This document shows positions 23,716 through 38,700 of a DNA stretch of 64,000 nt, one piece after another (position 1 is the first letter of the stretch; each line of letters opens with the position of its first letter). The position numbers were made by a program, and so were the translations under genes. The stretch comes from Antedon mediterranea. Its lineage: Eukaryota > Echinodermata > Crinoidea > Comatulida > Antedonidae. The notes beneath the pieces were generated by a model that saw only the letters and a program-made list of their open reading frames with translations, did not search any database and was not told the origin of the DNA. Location: positions 3,482,922-3,546,921 of the forward strand of contig NC_092678.1 of assembly GCF_964355755.1 (NCBI RefSeq), read 5' to 3'.

Positions 23716-26700
23716 TCATCGTTGATTTTCAAACCTGCTGGGAGATTCGATTGTATCAACGCATGGACCCAAGTAGGCTACACATAGGTCTGGATTATTA
23801 CGTCTACAACCAGCGGCCTTTAGATGGCACTCTGACAGATATGTCTTGCCATCAGTACCGCATACTTTTGAAGTGGAGTTTCCAGTTGGACATCGTTCGA
23901 CACACTTTTTTCTTTTGTCTGTAAATTAAAGATAGTAGACAGAAAAGATAATAATAGTATTAATAAATATCGTTTTTAAATCAATAAATTGAAGTGAGCG
24001 TTATAAACGTAAGCCCGATACTTCATTCTCTTTTGGATGCCTGTTTTTGGGGATTACCCTTTCCTGTTCGGGAAATTACCCTTTCCTGTTCGGGAAATTA
24101 CCTAATATTACCTACCTTACCTATTAAGATATCTATCATCTCTATAGAGTTTGAGCTCCATGATTTCAGAAAGAAAGTCTTTTATTCAATAATTGGAATT
24201 ATATTTGAGTAATTAATATTAATTATCCAATGAAATAAATGATTACTATTAATAAATATATTTAAAAAAACATTTACTTTTTCCTGTTGTGGATGGCTGG
24301 CTGGATCTTTCGTTGGTTCCAACAGGTTGTTCGTCTCCTGTTCTGGGCTGCTCGGCTCGTTCTTTCTTTTGCTTGGTTTGGCGATTTCTATTAGTGGGCG
24401 TTCCTTGAGCTTTAGTATAATAATTCATTTTTTTGTCACATTAATGAAGCAAATATATTAATAAATGGTCAAAACGTATACATTTTGCAAAATTTTGAGT
24501 GGAAATCGTTAACATTTATGACATAACCTGTAATTACCCTTTTCATATTGCACTGGAATAATAACTAAATATAATTTATAGGACGAGATTGGAAGACCTA
24601 CATCACGAACAAACACATCCACAGAGACGACAAACCTACCTCTATTTAGACGAGCAGATGGACCAACTGTAGGCACTACGTCATTTCTACATTGTCCTGC
24701 ATAAGCCACACTCAGTTCGATGATGTTTAGTTTGCAAGCAAATATTTCCAAAACACACGCGGATGGATAGTCGTTTCCATCAGTACCACACACACGGGAG
24801 TTACGGGATTGAAGTGGACAGCTATCTCTACAAACACTTTTCGCTGCTGTATGTGAGTAACATAATAATTATTATTTTATGTAATGTATTAATAAAGTTC
24901 AACCATACTAAAATCCTTTCGAAATGTGAAGATACTAGGTATGGATTCAAAATCCTGCATGAGAAGGGTTTGGCATAGTTATAAATATTTAAATAATAAT
25001 AATACCAATAATAGTAATAATAAAGAAAGTCAAACATACGTCTTGTGGGTTCAGCCTCCACTGGGCCATTTATTGGAGGGTCTGGCATTACAGGAGCAAT
25101 ATCTACTTCACAAGGTCCTAAATATGCTATCTTGGTATTTGAATTTTTTCTGCATGCCACAGCTTTCAAAATACAGCGCGAGACATAGGAAATACCATCC
25201 GTACCACATACTTTATCGTCAACTAATGGACAATTATCTGGACATTCGTTGTTGTCTGCAAAAGAAATGTTCAATAATCATAATAATAATATTTCGGCCA
25301 AAATCATTGGTGAGTGAATAGGTACAAAATATGAATATTTTAAAATAAAATATAAATATCTCATTACAAAGTATAAATGTATAAAACAACAGTTACCCCC
25401 ATTAGCTACAGTTGCAGTACCATCTGGGCCTCTACTTGGATGTACTTCGTCACCATTATGAGTAGTTGGTCGTGTACCTGTGTTAGAGTTAGTACTTTTG
25501 CCTGAAACCAATGTTTTGGTTCCACTCTCTGGATGGGCTGAACTGCTACTGGGCGTCACTAAACCCTCATTACCATTATCTGGGTACATTCCTTCTGTTT
25601 CCATACCATATGGATTAGTATCTCTATCAGTTTCACTACCGTCCTCATGATTTCTTCCAACTCCACTCTGTGAATTTCCTCTATTATCTGGATAGTTTTT
25701 GTCATTAGTATATGGGTTCTCTGTTGAGTCTCCATCTGGATGGAATGATTCACTCTTAGTATTCCTGTCTGGGTATGGTTCTAGGCCAGTTCTTCTATTT
25801 GGGTATATACCGGAACCAGTAATTGGATAACCAGTTGGTGATGCTCTGTCTAAGTATCCTTTCCTTTGTGAGCCGCTAACTGGATACATACCTGTACCAC
25901 CGGTAGGTCTCAATCGACTGACATAACCATTCCTATTTAAGCCACTTTCTGGAAATGTTTGTGGATTTTCATCCATTGTTCTACTATCGGGCTTGTACCC
26001 ATCTGGTCTAGTACCGGTTTTACTACCAGGATAATTTTCATTTCCTCCTGTACCACTACCTGGATATCCTCCTTGTTGCGTCCAACCTGGTGTAGGATAG
26101 GTTCCTGTACCACTGCTTGGAAAACCATCACTGCCAGTACCGCGATCTGGATTTACATTAGTACCAGTTCCACTACTTGGATAATTTCCATTTCCTCCTG
26201 TACCACTACCTGGATGTCCTCCTGTTTGCGTCCCACCAGATGTAGGAAAAGTTCCTGTTCCACTACTTTCTGGATATCTTCCTGAAGTACCACTGTTTGG
26301 ATAACCATCACTGCCAGTACCGCGATCTGGATTTACATTAGTACCGGTTCCACTACTTGGATAATTTCCATTTCCTCCTGCACCACTACCTGGATATCCT
26401 CCTGTTCGCGTCCCACCAGAGCTAGGATAAGTTCCTGTTCCACTACTTTCTGGATATCTTCCTGAAGTACCACTGTTTGGATAACCATTACTGCCGATAC
26501 CGCGGTCTGGATTTACATTAGTACTCGTTTCACTACCAGGATAATTTTCATTTCTTCCTGTACCACTACCTGGATATCCTCCTTGTTGTGTCCCACCTGG
26601 TGTAGGATAGGTTCCTGTACCACTGCTTGGATAACCATCACCGCCGGTACCGCTATCTGGATTTTCATTAGTACCGGTTTCACTACCAGGATAATTTCCA

Positions 26701-29700
26701 TTTCTTCCTGTACCACTACCTGGATATCCTCCTTGTTGCGTCCCACCAGTGTTAGGATAAGTTCCAGTTCCACTGTTTTCTGGATTTACATTAGTACGGG
26801 TTTCACTACCAGGATAATTTCCATTTCCTCCTATTCCACTACCTGGATATCCTCCTTGTTGCGTCCAACCTCGTGTAGGATAGGTTCCTGTACCACTGCT
26901 TGGAAAACCATCACTGCCAGTACCGCGATCTGGATTTACATTAGTACCGGTTTCACTACCAGGATAATTTCCATTTCTTCCTGTACCACTACCTGGATAT
27001 CCTCCTTGTTGCGTCCCACCAGTGTTAGGATAAGTTCCAGTTCCACTGTTTTCTGGATTTACATTAGTACGGGTTTCACTACCAGGATAATTTCCATTTC
27101 CTCCTATTCCACTACCTGGATATCCTCCTTGTTGCGTCCAACCTCGTGTAGGATAGGTTCCTGTACCACTGCTTGGAAAACCATCACTGCCAGTACCGCG
27201 ATCTGGATTTACATTAGTACCAGTTCCACTACTTGGATAATTTCCATTTCCTCCTGTACCACTACCTGGATGTCCTCCTGTTCGCGTCCCACCAGATGTA
27301 GGAAAAGTTCCTGTTCCACTACTTTCTGGATATCTTCCTGAAGTACCACTGTTTGGATAACCATCACTGCCAGTACCGCGATCTGGATTTACATTAGTAC
27401 CGGTTCCACTACTTGGATAATTTCCATTTCCTCCTGCACCACTACCTGGATATCCTCCTGTTCGCGTCCCACCAGAGCTAGGATAAGTTCCTGTTCCACT
27501 ACTTTCTGGATATCTTCCTGAAGTACCACTGTTTGGATAACCATTACTGCCGATACCGCGATCTGGATTTACATTAGTACTCGTTTCACTACCAGGATAA
27601 TTTTCATTTCTTCCTGTACCACTACCTGGATATCCTCCTTGTTGCGTCCCACCTGGTGTAGGATAGGTTCCTGTACCACTGCTTGAATAACCATCACCGC
27701 CAGTACCGCGATCTGGATTTTCATTAGTACCGGTTTCAATACCAGGATAATTTCCATTTCTTCCTGTACCACTACCTGGATATCCTCCTTGTTGCGTCCC
27801 ACCAGTGTTAGGATAAGTTCCAGTTCCACTGTTTTCTGGATTTACTTTAGTACGGGTTTCACTACCAGGATAATTTCCATTTCCTCCTATACCACTACCT
27901 GGATATCCTCCTGTTCGCGTCCCACCAGATGTGGGATAAGTTCCAGTTCCACTGTTTCCGGGATTTACATTAGTACCGGTTTCACTACCAGGATAATTTC
28001 CATTTCCTCCTGTACCACTACCTGGATATCCTCCTGTTCGCGTCCCACCAGATGTAGGATAAGTTCCTGTTCCACTACTTTCTGGATGTCGTCCAGATGT
28101 ACCACTGTTTGGATAAGCATCACTGCCGATAACGCGATCTGGATTTACATTAGTACTCGTTTCACTACCAGGATAATTTTCATTTCTTCCTGTACCAGTA
28201 CCTGGATATCCTCCTTGTTGCGTCCCACCTGGTGTAGGATAGGTTCCTGTACCACTGCTTGGATAACCATCATCGCCAGTACCGCGATCTGGATTTTCAT
28301 TAGTACTGGTTTCACTACCAGGATAATTTCCATTTCTTCCTGTACCACTACCTGGATATCCTCCTTGTTGCGTCCCACCAGTGTTAGGATAAGTTCCAGT
28401 TCCACTGTTTTCTGGATTTTCATTAGTGCTGGTTTCACTACCAGGATAATTTCCATTTCTTCCTGTACCACTACCTGGATATACTCCTTGTTGCGTCCCA
28501 CCAGTGTTAGGATAAGTTCCTGTTCCACTAGTTTCTGAATTTACATTAGTACCGGTTTCACTACCTGGATAATTTCCATTTCCTTCTGAACCACTACCTG
28601 GATATCCTCCTTGTTGCCTCCCACCTGGTGTAGGATAGGTTCCTGTACCACTGCTTGGATAACGATCACTGCCAGTACCGCGATCTGGATTTACATTAGT
28701 ACCCGTTTCACTACCAGGATAATTTCCATTTCCTTCTGGACCACTACCTGGATATCCTCCGGTTAGCGTCCCACCAGATGTAGGATAAGTTCCAGTTCCA
28801 CTGTTTCCGGGATTTATTTTAGTACCGGTTTCACTACCAGGATAATTTCCATTTCCTCCTGTACCACTACCTGAATATCCTCCTGTTCGCGTCCCACCAG
28901 ATGTAGAATAAGTTCCTGTTCCACTACTTTCTGGATGTCGTCCAGATGTACCACTGTTTGGATAACCATTACTGCCGATACCGCGATCTGGATTTACATT
29001 AGTACTCGTTTCACTACCAGGATAATTTTCATTTCTTCCTGTACCACTACCTGGATATCCTCCTTGTTGCGTTCCACCTGGTGTAGGATAGGTTCCTGTA
29101 CCACTGCTTGGATAACCATCAACGCCAGTACCGCGATCTGGATTTTCATTAGTACCGGTTTCACTACCAGGATAATTTCCATTTCTTCCTGTACCACTAC
29201 CTGGATATCCTCCTTGTTGCGTCCCACCAGTGTTAGGATAAGTTCCAGTTCCACTGTTTTCTGGATTTACATTAGTACGGGTTTCACTACCAGGATAATT
29301 TCCATTTCCTCCTATACCACTACCTGGATATCCTCCTGTTCGCGTCCCACCAGATGTGGGATAAGTTCCAGTTCCACTGTTTTCGGGATTTACATTAGTA
29401 CCGGTTTCACTACCAGGATAATTTCCATTTCCTCTTGTACCACTACCTGGATATCCTCCTGTTCGCGTCCCACCAGATGTAGGATAAGTTCCTGTTCCAC
29501 TACTTTCTGGATGTCGTCCAGATGTACCACTGTTTGGATAACCATTACTGCCGATACCGCGATCTGGATTTACATTAGTACTCGTTTCACTACCAGGATA
29601 ATTTTCATTTCTTCCTGTACCACTACCTGGATATCCTCCTTGTTGCGTCCCACCTGGTGTAGGATAGGTTCCTGTACCACTGCTTGGATAACCATCACCG

Positions 29701-32700
29701 CCAGTACCGCGATCTGGATTTTCATTAGTACCGGTTTCACTACCAGGATAATTTCCATTTCTTCCTGTACCACTACCTGGATATCCTCCTTGTTGCGTCC
29801 TACCAGTGTTAGGATAAGTTCCAGTTCCACTGTTTTCTGGATTCACATTAGTACGGGTTTCACTACCAGGATAATTTCCATTTCCTCCTATACCACTACC
29901 TGGATATCCTCCTGTTCGCGTCCCACCAGATGTGGGATAAGTTCCAGTTCCACTGTTTCCGGGAGTTACATTAGTACCGGTTTCACTACCAGGATAATTT
30001 CCATTTCCTCCTGTACCACTACCTGGATATCCTCCTGTTCGCGTCCCACCAGATGTAGGATAAGTTCCTGTTCCACTACTTTCTGGATGTCGTCCAGATG
30101 TACCACTGTTTGGATAAGCATCACTGCCGATACCGCGATCTGGATTTACATTAGTACTCGTTTCACTACCAGGATAATTTTCATTTCTTCCTGTACCACT
30201 ACCTGGATATCCTCCTTGTTGCGTCCCACCTGGTGTAGGATAGGTTCCTGTACCACTGCTTGGATAACCATCACTGCCAATACCGCGATCTGGATTTTCA
30301 TTAGTACCGGTTTCACTACCAGGATAATTTCCATTTCTTCCTGTACCACTACCTGGATATCCTCCTTGTTGCGTCCCACCAGTGTTAGGATAAGTTCCAG
30401 TTCCACTGTTTTCTGGATTTACATTAGTACGGGTTTCACTACCAGGATAATTTCCATTTCCTCCTATACCACTACCTGGATATCCTCCTGTTCGCGTCCC
30501 ACCAGACGTGGGATAAGTTCCAGTTCCACTGTTTCCGGGATTTACATTAGTACCGGTTTCACTACCAGGATAATTTCCATTTCCTCCTGTACCACTACCT
30601 GGATATCCTCCTGTTCGCGTCCCACCAGATGTAGGATAAGTTCCTGTTCCACTACTTTCTGGATGTCGTCCAGATGTACCACTGTTTGGATAAGCATCAC
30701 TGCCGATACCGCGATCTGGATTTACATTAGTACTCGTTTCACTACCAGGATAATTTTCATTTCTTCCTGTACCACTACCTGGATATCCTCCTTGTTGCGT
30801 CCCACCTGGTGTAGGATAGGTTCCTGTACCACTGCTTGGATAACCATCACCGCCAGTACCGCGATCTGGATTTTCATTAGTACCGGTTTCACTACCAGGA
30901 TAATTTCCATTTCTTCCTGTACCACTACCTGGATATCCTCCTTGTTGCGTCCTACCAGTGTTAGGATAAGTTACAGTTCCACTGTTTTCTGGATTCACAT
31001 TAGTACGGGTTTCACTACCAGGATAATTTCCATTTCCTCCTATACCACTACCTGGATATCCTCCTGTTCGCGTCCCACCAGATGTGGGATAAGTTCCAGT
31101 TCCACTGTTTCCGGGAGTTACATTAGTACCGGTTTCACTACCAGGATAATTTCCATTTCCTCCTGTACCACTACCTGGATATCCTCCTGTTCGCGTCCCA
31201 CCAGATGTAGGATAAGTTCCTGTTCCACTACTTTCTGGATGTCGTCCAGATGTACCACTGTTTGGATAACCATTACTGCCGATACCTCGATCTGGATTTA
31301 CATTAGTACTCGTTTCACTACCAGGATAATTTTCATTTCTTCCTGTACCACTACCTGGATATCCTCCATGTTGCGTACCACCTGGTGTAGGATAGGTTCC
31401 TGTACCACTGCTTGGATAACCATCACCGCCAGTACCGCGATCTGGATTTTCATTAGTACCGGTTTCACTACCAGGATAATTTTCATTTCTTCCTGTACCA
31501 CTACCTGGATATCCTCCTTGTTGCGTCCCACCAGTGTTAGGATAAGTTCCAGTTCCACTGTTTTCTGGATTTACATTAGTACGGGTTTCACTACCAGGAT
31601 AATTTCCACTTCCTCCTATACCACTACCTGGATATCCTCCTGTTCGCGTCCCACCAGATGTGGGATAAGTTCCAGTTCCACTGTTTCCGGGATTTACATT
31701 AGTACCGGTTTCACTACCAGGATAATTTCCATTTCCTCCTGTACCACTACCTGGATATCCTCCTGTTCGCGTCCCACCAGATGTAGGATAAGTTCCTGTT
31801 CCACTACTTTCTGGATGTCGTCCAGATGTACCACTGTTTGGATAACCATCACTGCCGATACCGCGATCTGGATTTACATTAGTACTCGTTTCACTACCAG
31901 GATAATTTTCATTTTTTCCTGTACCACTACCTGGATATCCTCCTTGTTGCGTCCCACCTGGTGTAGGATAGGTTCCTGTACCACTGCTTGGATAACCATC
32001 ACCGCCAGTACCGCGATCTGGATTTTCATTAGTACCGGTTTCACTACCAGGATAATTTCCATTTCTTCCTATACCACTACCTGGATATCCTCCTTGTTGC
32101 GTCCCACCAGTGTTAGGATAAGTTCCTGTTCCACTACTATCTGGATTTTCATTAGTACCGGTTTCACTACCAGGATAATTTCCATTTCCACCTGAACCAC
32201 TACCTGGATATCCTCCTTGTTGCGTCCCACCTGGTGTAGGATAGGTTCCTGTACCACTGCTTGGATAACGATCACTGCCAGTACCGCGATCTGGATTTAC
32301 ATTAGTACCCGTTTCACTACCAGGATAATTTCCTTTTCCTTCTGGACCACTACGTGGGTATCCTCCTGTTCGCGTCCCACCAGATGTGGGATAAGTTCCA
32401 GTTCCACTGTTTCCGGGATTTACATTAGTACCGGTTTCACTACCAGGATAATTTCCATTTTCCCCTGTACCACCACCTGGATATCCTTCTGTTCGCGTCA
32501 CACCAGATGTAGGATAAGTTCCTGTTCCACTACTTTCTGGATATCGTCCAGATGTACCACTGTTTGGATAACCATCACTGCCGGTACCGTGATCTGGATT
32601 TACATTAGTACTCGTTTCACTACCAGGATAATTTTCATTTCCTCCTATACCACTACCTGGATATCCTCCTTGTTGCGTCCCACCTGGTGTAAGATAGGTT

Positions 32701-35700
32701 CCTGTACCACTGCTTGGATAACCATCACTGCCAGTACCGCGATCTGGATTTTCATTAGTACCGGTTTCACTAACAGGATAATTTCCATTTTTTCCTGTAC
32801 CACTACCTGGATATCCTCCTTGTTGCGTCCCACCAGTGTTAGGATAAGTTCCTGTTCCACTAGTTTCTGAATTTACATTAGTACCGGTTTCACTACCTGG
32901 ATAATTTCCATTTCCTTCTGAACCACTACCTGGATATCCTCCTTGTTGCGTCTCACCTGGTGTTGGATAAGTTCCAGTTCCACTGTTTCCAGGATTTACA
33001 TTAGTACCGGTTTCACTACCAGGATAATTTCCATTTCCTCTTGTACCACTACCTGGATATCCTCCTGTTCGCGTCCCACCAGATGTAGGATAAGTTCCTG
33101 TTCCACTACTTTCTGGATGTCGTCCAGATGTACCACTGTTTGGATAACCATTACTGCCGATACCGCGATCTGGATTTACATTAGTACTCGTTTCACTACC
33201 AGGATAATTTTCATTTCTTCCTGTACTACTACCTGGATATCCTCTTTGTTGCGTCCCACCTGGTGTAGGATAGGTTCCTGTACCACTGCTTGGATAACCA
33301 TCACCGCCAGTACCACCGCGATCTGGATTTTCATTAGTACCGGTTTCACTACCAGGATAATTTCCATTTCTTCCTGTACCACTACCTGGATATCCTCCTT
33401 GTTGCGTCCCACCAGTGTTAGGATAGGTTCCAGTTCCACTGTTTTCTTGATTCACATTAGTACGGGTTTCACTACCAGGATAATTTCCATTTCCTCCTAT
33501 ACCACTACCTGGATATCCTCCTGTTCGCGTCCCACCAGATGTGGGATAAGTTCCAGTTCCACTGTTTCCGGGATTTATATTAGTACCGGTTTCACTACCA
33601 GGATAATTTCCATTTCCTCCTGTACCACTACCTGGATATCCTCCTGTTCGCGTCCCACCAGATGTAGGATAAGTTCCTGTTCCACTACTTTCTGGATATC
33701 GTCCAGATGTACCACTGTTTGGATAACCATCACTGCCGGTACCGTGATCTGGATTTACATTAGTACTCGTTTCACTACCAGGATAATTTTCATTTCTTCC
33801 TGTACCACTACCTGGATATCCTTGTTGCGTCCCACCTGGTGTAGGATAGGTTCCTGTACCACTGCTTGGATAACCATCACTGCCAATACCGCGATCTGGA
33901 TTTTCATTAGTACCGGTTTCACTAACAGGATAATTTCCATTTCTTCCTGTACCACTACCTGGATATCCTCCTTGTTGCGTCCCACCAGTGTTAGGATAAG
34001 TTCCTGTTCCACTAGTTTCTGAATTTACATTAGTACCGGTTTCACTACCTGGATAATTTCCATTTCCTTCTGGACCACTACCTGGATATCCTCCGGTTGG
34101 CGTCCCACCAGATGTGGGATAAGTTCCAGTTCCACTGTTTCCTGGATTTACATTAGTACCGGTTTCACTAATAGGATAATTTCCATTTCCTCCTCTACCA
34201 CTACCTGGATATCCTCTTGTTCGCGTCCCACCGGATGTGGGATAAGTTCCAGTTCCACTGTTTCCGGGATTTACATTAGTACCGGTTTCACTAATAGGAT
34301 AATTTCCATTTCCTCCTCTACCACTACCTGGATATCCTCCTGTTCGCGTCCCACCGGATGTGGGATAAGTTCCAGTTCCACTGTTTCCGGGATTTACATT
34401 AGTACCGGTTTCACTAATAGGATAATTTCCATTTCCTCCTCTACCACTACCTGGATATCCTTCTGTTCGCGTCCCACCAGATGTAGGATAAGTTCCTGTT
34501 CCACTACTTTCTGGATATCGTCCAGATGTACCACTGTTTGGATAACCATCACTGCCGGTACCGTGATCTGGATTTACATTAGTACTCCTCTCACTACCAG
34601 GATAATTTTCATTTCTTCCTGTACCACTACCTGGATATCCTCCTTGTTGCGTCCCACCTGGTGTAGGATAGGTTCCTGTACCACTGCTTGGATAACCATC
34701 ACTGCCAGTACCGCGATCTGGATTTTCATTTGTACCGGTTTCACTACCAGGATAATTTCCATTTCTTCCTGTACCACTACCTGGATATCCTCCTTGTTGC
34801 GTCCCACCAGTGTTAGGATAAGTTCCTGTTCCACTAGTTTTTGAATTTACATTAGTACCGGTTTCACTACCTGGATAATTTCCATTTCCTTCTGAACCAC
34901 TACCTGGATATCCTCCTTGTTGCGTCCCACCTGGTGTAGGATATGTTCCTGTACCACTGCTTGGATAACGATCACTGCCAGTACCGCGATCTGGATTTAC
35001 ATTAGTACCCGTTTCACTACCAGGATAATTTCCATTTCCTTCTGGACCACTACCTGGATATCCTCCTGTTCGCGTCCCACCAGATGTAGGATAAGTTCCT
35101 GTTCCACTACTTTCTGGATGTCGTCCAGATGTACCACTGTTTGGATAACCATCACTGCCGATACCGCGATCTGGATTTACATTAGTACTCGTTTCACTAC
35201 CAGGATAATTTTCATTTCTTCCTGTACCACTACCTGGATATCCTCCTTGTTGCGTCCCACCTGGTGTAGGATAGGTTCCTGTACCACTGCTTGGATAACC
35301 ATCACCGCCAGTACCGCGATCTGGATTTTCATTAGTACCGGTTTCACTACCAGGATAATTTCCATTTCTTCCTATACCACTACCTGGATATCCTCCTTGT
35401 TGCGTCCCACCAGTGTTAGGATAAGTTCCTGTTCCACTACTATCTGGATTTTCATTAGTACCGGTTTCACTACCAGGATAATTTCCATTTCCACCTGAAC
35501 CACTACCTGGATATCCTTCTTGTTGCGTCCCACCTGGTGTAGGATAGGTTCCTGTACCACTGCTTGGATAACGATCACTGCCAGTACCGCGATCTGGATT
35601 TACATTAGTACCCGTTTCACTACCAGGATAATTTCCTTTTCCTTCTGGACCACTACGTGGGTATCCTCCTGTTCGCGTCCCACCGGATGTGGGATAAGTT

Positions 35701-38700
35701 CCAGTTCCACTGTTTCCGGGATTTACATTAGTACCGGTTTCACTACCAGGATAATTTCCATTTTCCCCTGTACCACCACCTGGATATCCTTCTGTTCGCG
35801 TCACACCAGATGTAGGATAAGTTCCTGTTCCACTACTTTCTGGATATCGTCCAGATGTACCACTGTTTGGATAACCATCACTGCCGGTACCGTGATCTGG
35901 ATTTACATTAGTACTCGTTTCACTACCAGGATAATTTTCATTTCCTCCTATACCACTACCTGGATATCCTCCTTGTTGCGTCCCACCTGGTGTAGGATAG
36001 GTTCCTGTACCACTGCTTGGATAACCATCACTGCCAGTACCGCGATCTGGATTTTCATTAGTACCGGTTTCACTAACAGGATAATTTCCATTTCTTCCTG
36101 TACCACTACCTGGATATCCTCCTTGTTGCGTCCCACCAGTGTTAGGATAAGTTCCTGTTCCACTAGTTTCTGAATTTACATTAGTACCGGTTTCACTACC
36201 TGGATAATTTCCATTTCCTTCTGAACCACTACCTGGATATCCTCCTTGTTGCGTCTCACCTGGTGTTGGATAAGTTCCAGTTCCACTGTTTCCGGGATTT
36301 ACATTAGTACCGGTTTCACTACCAGGATAATTTCCATTTCCTCCTCTACCACTACCTGGATATCCTTCTGTTCGCGTCCCACCAGATGTAGGATAAGTTC
36401 CTGTTCCACTACTTTCTGGATATCGTCTAGATGTACCACTGTTTGGATAACCATCACTGCCGGTACCGTGATCTGGATTTACATTAGTACTCCTCTCACT
36501 ACCAGGATAATTTTCATTTCTTCCTGTACCACTACCTGAATATCCTCCTTGTTGCGTCCCACCTGGTGTAGGATAGGTTCCTGTACCACTGCTTGGAAAA
36601 CCATCACTGCCAGTACCGCGATCTGGATTTTCATTTGTACCGGTTTCACTATCAGGATAATTTCCATTTCTTCCTGTACCACTACCTGGATATCCTCCTT
36701 GTTGCGTCCCACCAGTGTTAGGATAAGTTCCTGTTCCACTAGTTTTTGAATTTACATTAGTACCGGTTTCACTACCTGGATAATTTCCATTTCCTTCTGA
36801 ACCACTACCTGGATATCCTCCTTGTTGCGTCCCACCTGGTGTAGGATATGTTCCTGTACCACTGCTTGGATAACGATCACTGCCAGTACCGCGATCTGGA
36901 TTTACATTAGTACCCGTTTCACTACCAGGATAATTTCCATTTCCTTCTGGACCACTACCTGGATATCCTCCGGTTGGCGCCCCACCAGATAGATAAGTTC
37001 CAGTTCCACTGTTTTCTGGATTTACATTAGTACGGGTTTCACTACCAGGATAATTTCCATTTCCTCCTATACCACTACCTGGATATCCTCCTGGTCGCGT
37101 CCCACCAGATGTGGGATAAGTTCCAGTTCCACTGTTTCCGGGATTTACATTAGTACTGGTTTCACTACCAGGATAATTTCCATTTCCTCCTGTACCACTA
37201 CCTGGATATCCTCCTGTTCGCGTCCCACCAGATGTAGGATAAGTTCCTGTCCCACTGCTTTCTGGATGTCGTCCAGATGTACCACTCTTTGGATAACCAT
37301 CACTGCCGATACCGCGATCTGGATTTACATTAGTACTCGTTTCACTACCAGGATAATGTTCATTTCCTTCTGAACCACTACCTGAATATCCTCCTTCTAG
37401 CGTCCCACCTGGTGTAGGATAGGTTCCTGTACCACTGCTTGGATAACTATCACCGCCAGTACCGCTATCTGGATTTAAATTGGTACCGGTTTCACTACCA
37501 GGATAATTTCCGTTTCTTGCTGTAACACTTCCTGGATATCCTCCTTGTTCCGTCCCACCAGTGTTAGTATAAGTTCCAGTTCTACTGTTTTCTGGATATC
37601 CTCCAGCTGTACCATTGTTAGGATAACCATCACTGCCAGTACTGCGATCTACATTAATACCCGTTTCACTACCAGGATAATTTCCATTTCCTCCTGTACC
37701 ACTACCTGGATATCCTCCTTGTTGCGTCCCACCAGATTTAGGATAGGTTCCTGTACCACTATTTGGATAACCATCACTGCCAGTACCGCGATCTACATTA
37801 ATACCCGTTTCACTACCAGGATAATTTCCATTTCCTCCTGTACCAGTACCTGGATATCCTCCTTGTTGCGTCCCACCAGATGTAGGATTGGTTCCTGTAC
37901 CACTATTTGGATATCCATTACTGCCAGTACCGCGATCGGGATTTACATTAATACCTGTTTCACTAACTGGATAATTTCCATTTTCTCTTGTACCACTACC
38001 TGGATATTCTCCGGTTCGAGTCCCACCAGAGTTAGGATATGTTCCATTTCCATTGTTTTCTGGATATCGTCCAGTTGTACCACTGTTAGGATAACCATCA
38101 CTGCCAGTACTGCGATCTGGATTTACATTAGTACCCGTTTCACTACCAGGATAATTTCCGTTTCTTACTGTACCACTACCTGGATATCGTCCTTGTTGCG
38201 TCCCACCAGAGTTAGGATAAGTTCCAGTTCCACTGTTTTCTGGATATCGTCCAGCAGTACCACTGCTTTTATCACTGCCAGTACCGCGATCTGGAGTGAC
38301 GTTAGTACCCGTTTCACTACCAGGATATTTTCCGTTTCTTACTGTACCACTATCTGTTGGATATCCTCCTTGTTGCGTCCCACCTGAGTTAGGATAAATT
38401 CCAGTACCGCTGCTTTCTGGATATCGTCCAGCTGTACCACTGTTTGGATAACCATCACTGCCAGTACCGCGATCTGAGTTTACATTGGTACCGGTTTCAC
38501 TACCAGGATAATTTCCATTTCTTGCTCTACCACTTCCTGGGTATCCTCCTTGTTGCGTCCCACCTGAGTTAGGATAAGTTCCAGTTCCACTGTTTTCTGG
38601 ATATCGTCCAGCAGTACCACTGCTTGGGTAGCTATCACTGCCAGTACCGCGATCTGGATTTACGTTAGTACCCGTTTCACTACCAGGATAATTTCCGTTT

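Noticed and set aside
25278-25396. Hydrophobic C-terminal extension of the giant frame (after NGGNCCF)
   Set aside because: It follows a good donor and is intron sequence read through; the next exon continues in phase 1 with a Kazal domain.
28935-32195. 1,086-codon + strand open frame through the giant array, and similar shorter + strand frames
   Set aside because: It is the antisense of the repeat. The repeat unit happens to lack stops in that frame, so tandem copies make a long frame. It has no splice context, start context or sensible composition.
28930-32200. CRISPR-like or bacterial repeat array
   Set aside because: Repeats are coding, directly adjacent and in frame with no unique spacers, and the surroundings are eukaryotic with spliced genes.
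26513-36739. Many minus-strand frames of 60-127 codons (MELELILTLVGRNKEDIQV type) at regular spacing
   Set aside because: They are the second reading frame of the same repeats as the giant gene. Their regular spacing reflects the 576-bp unit.
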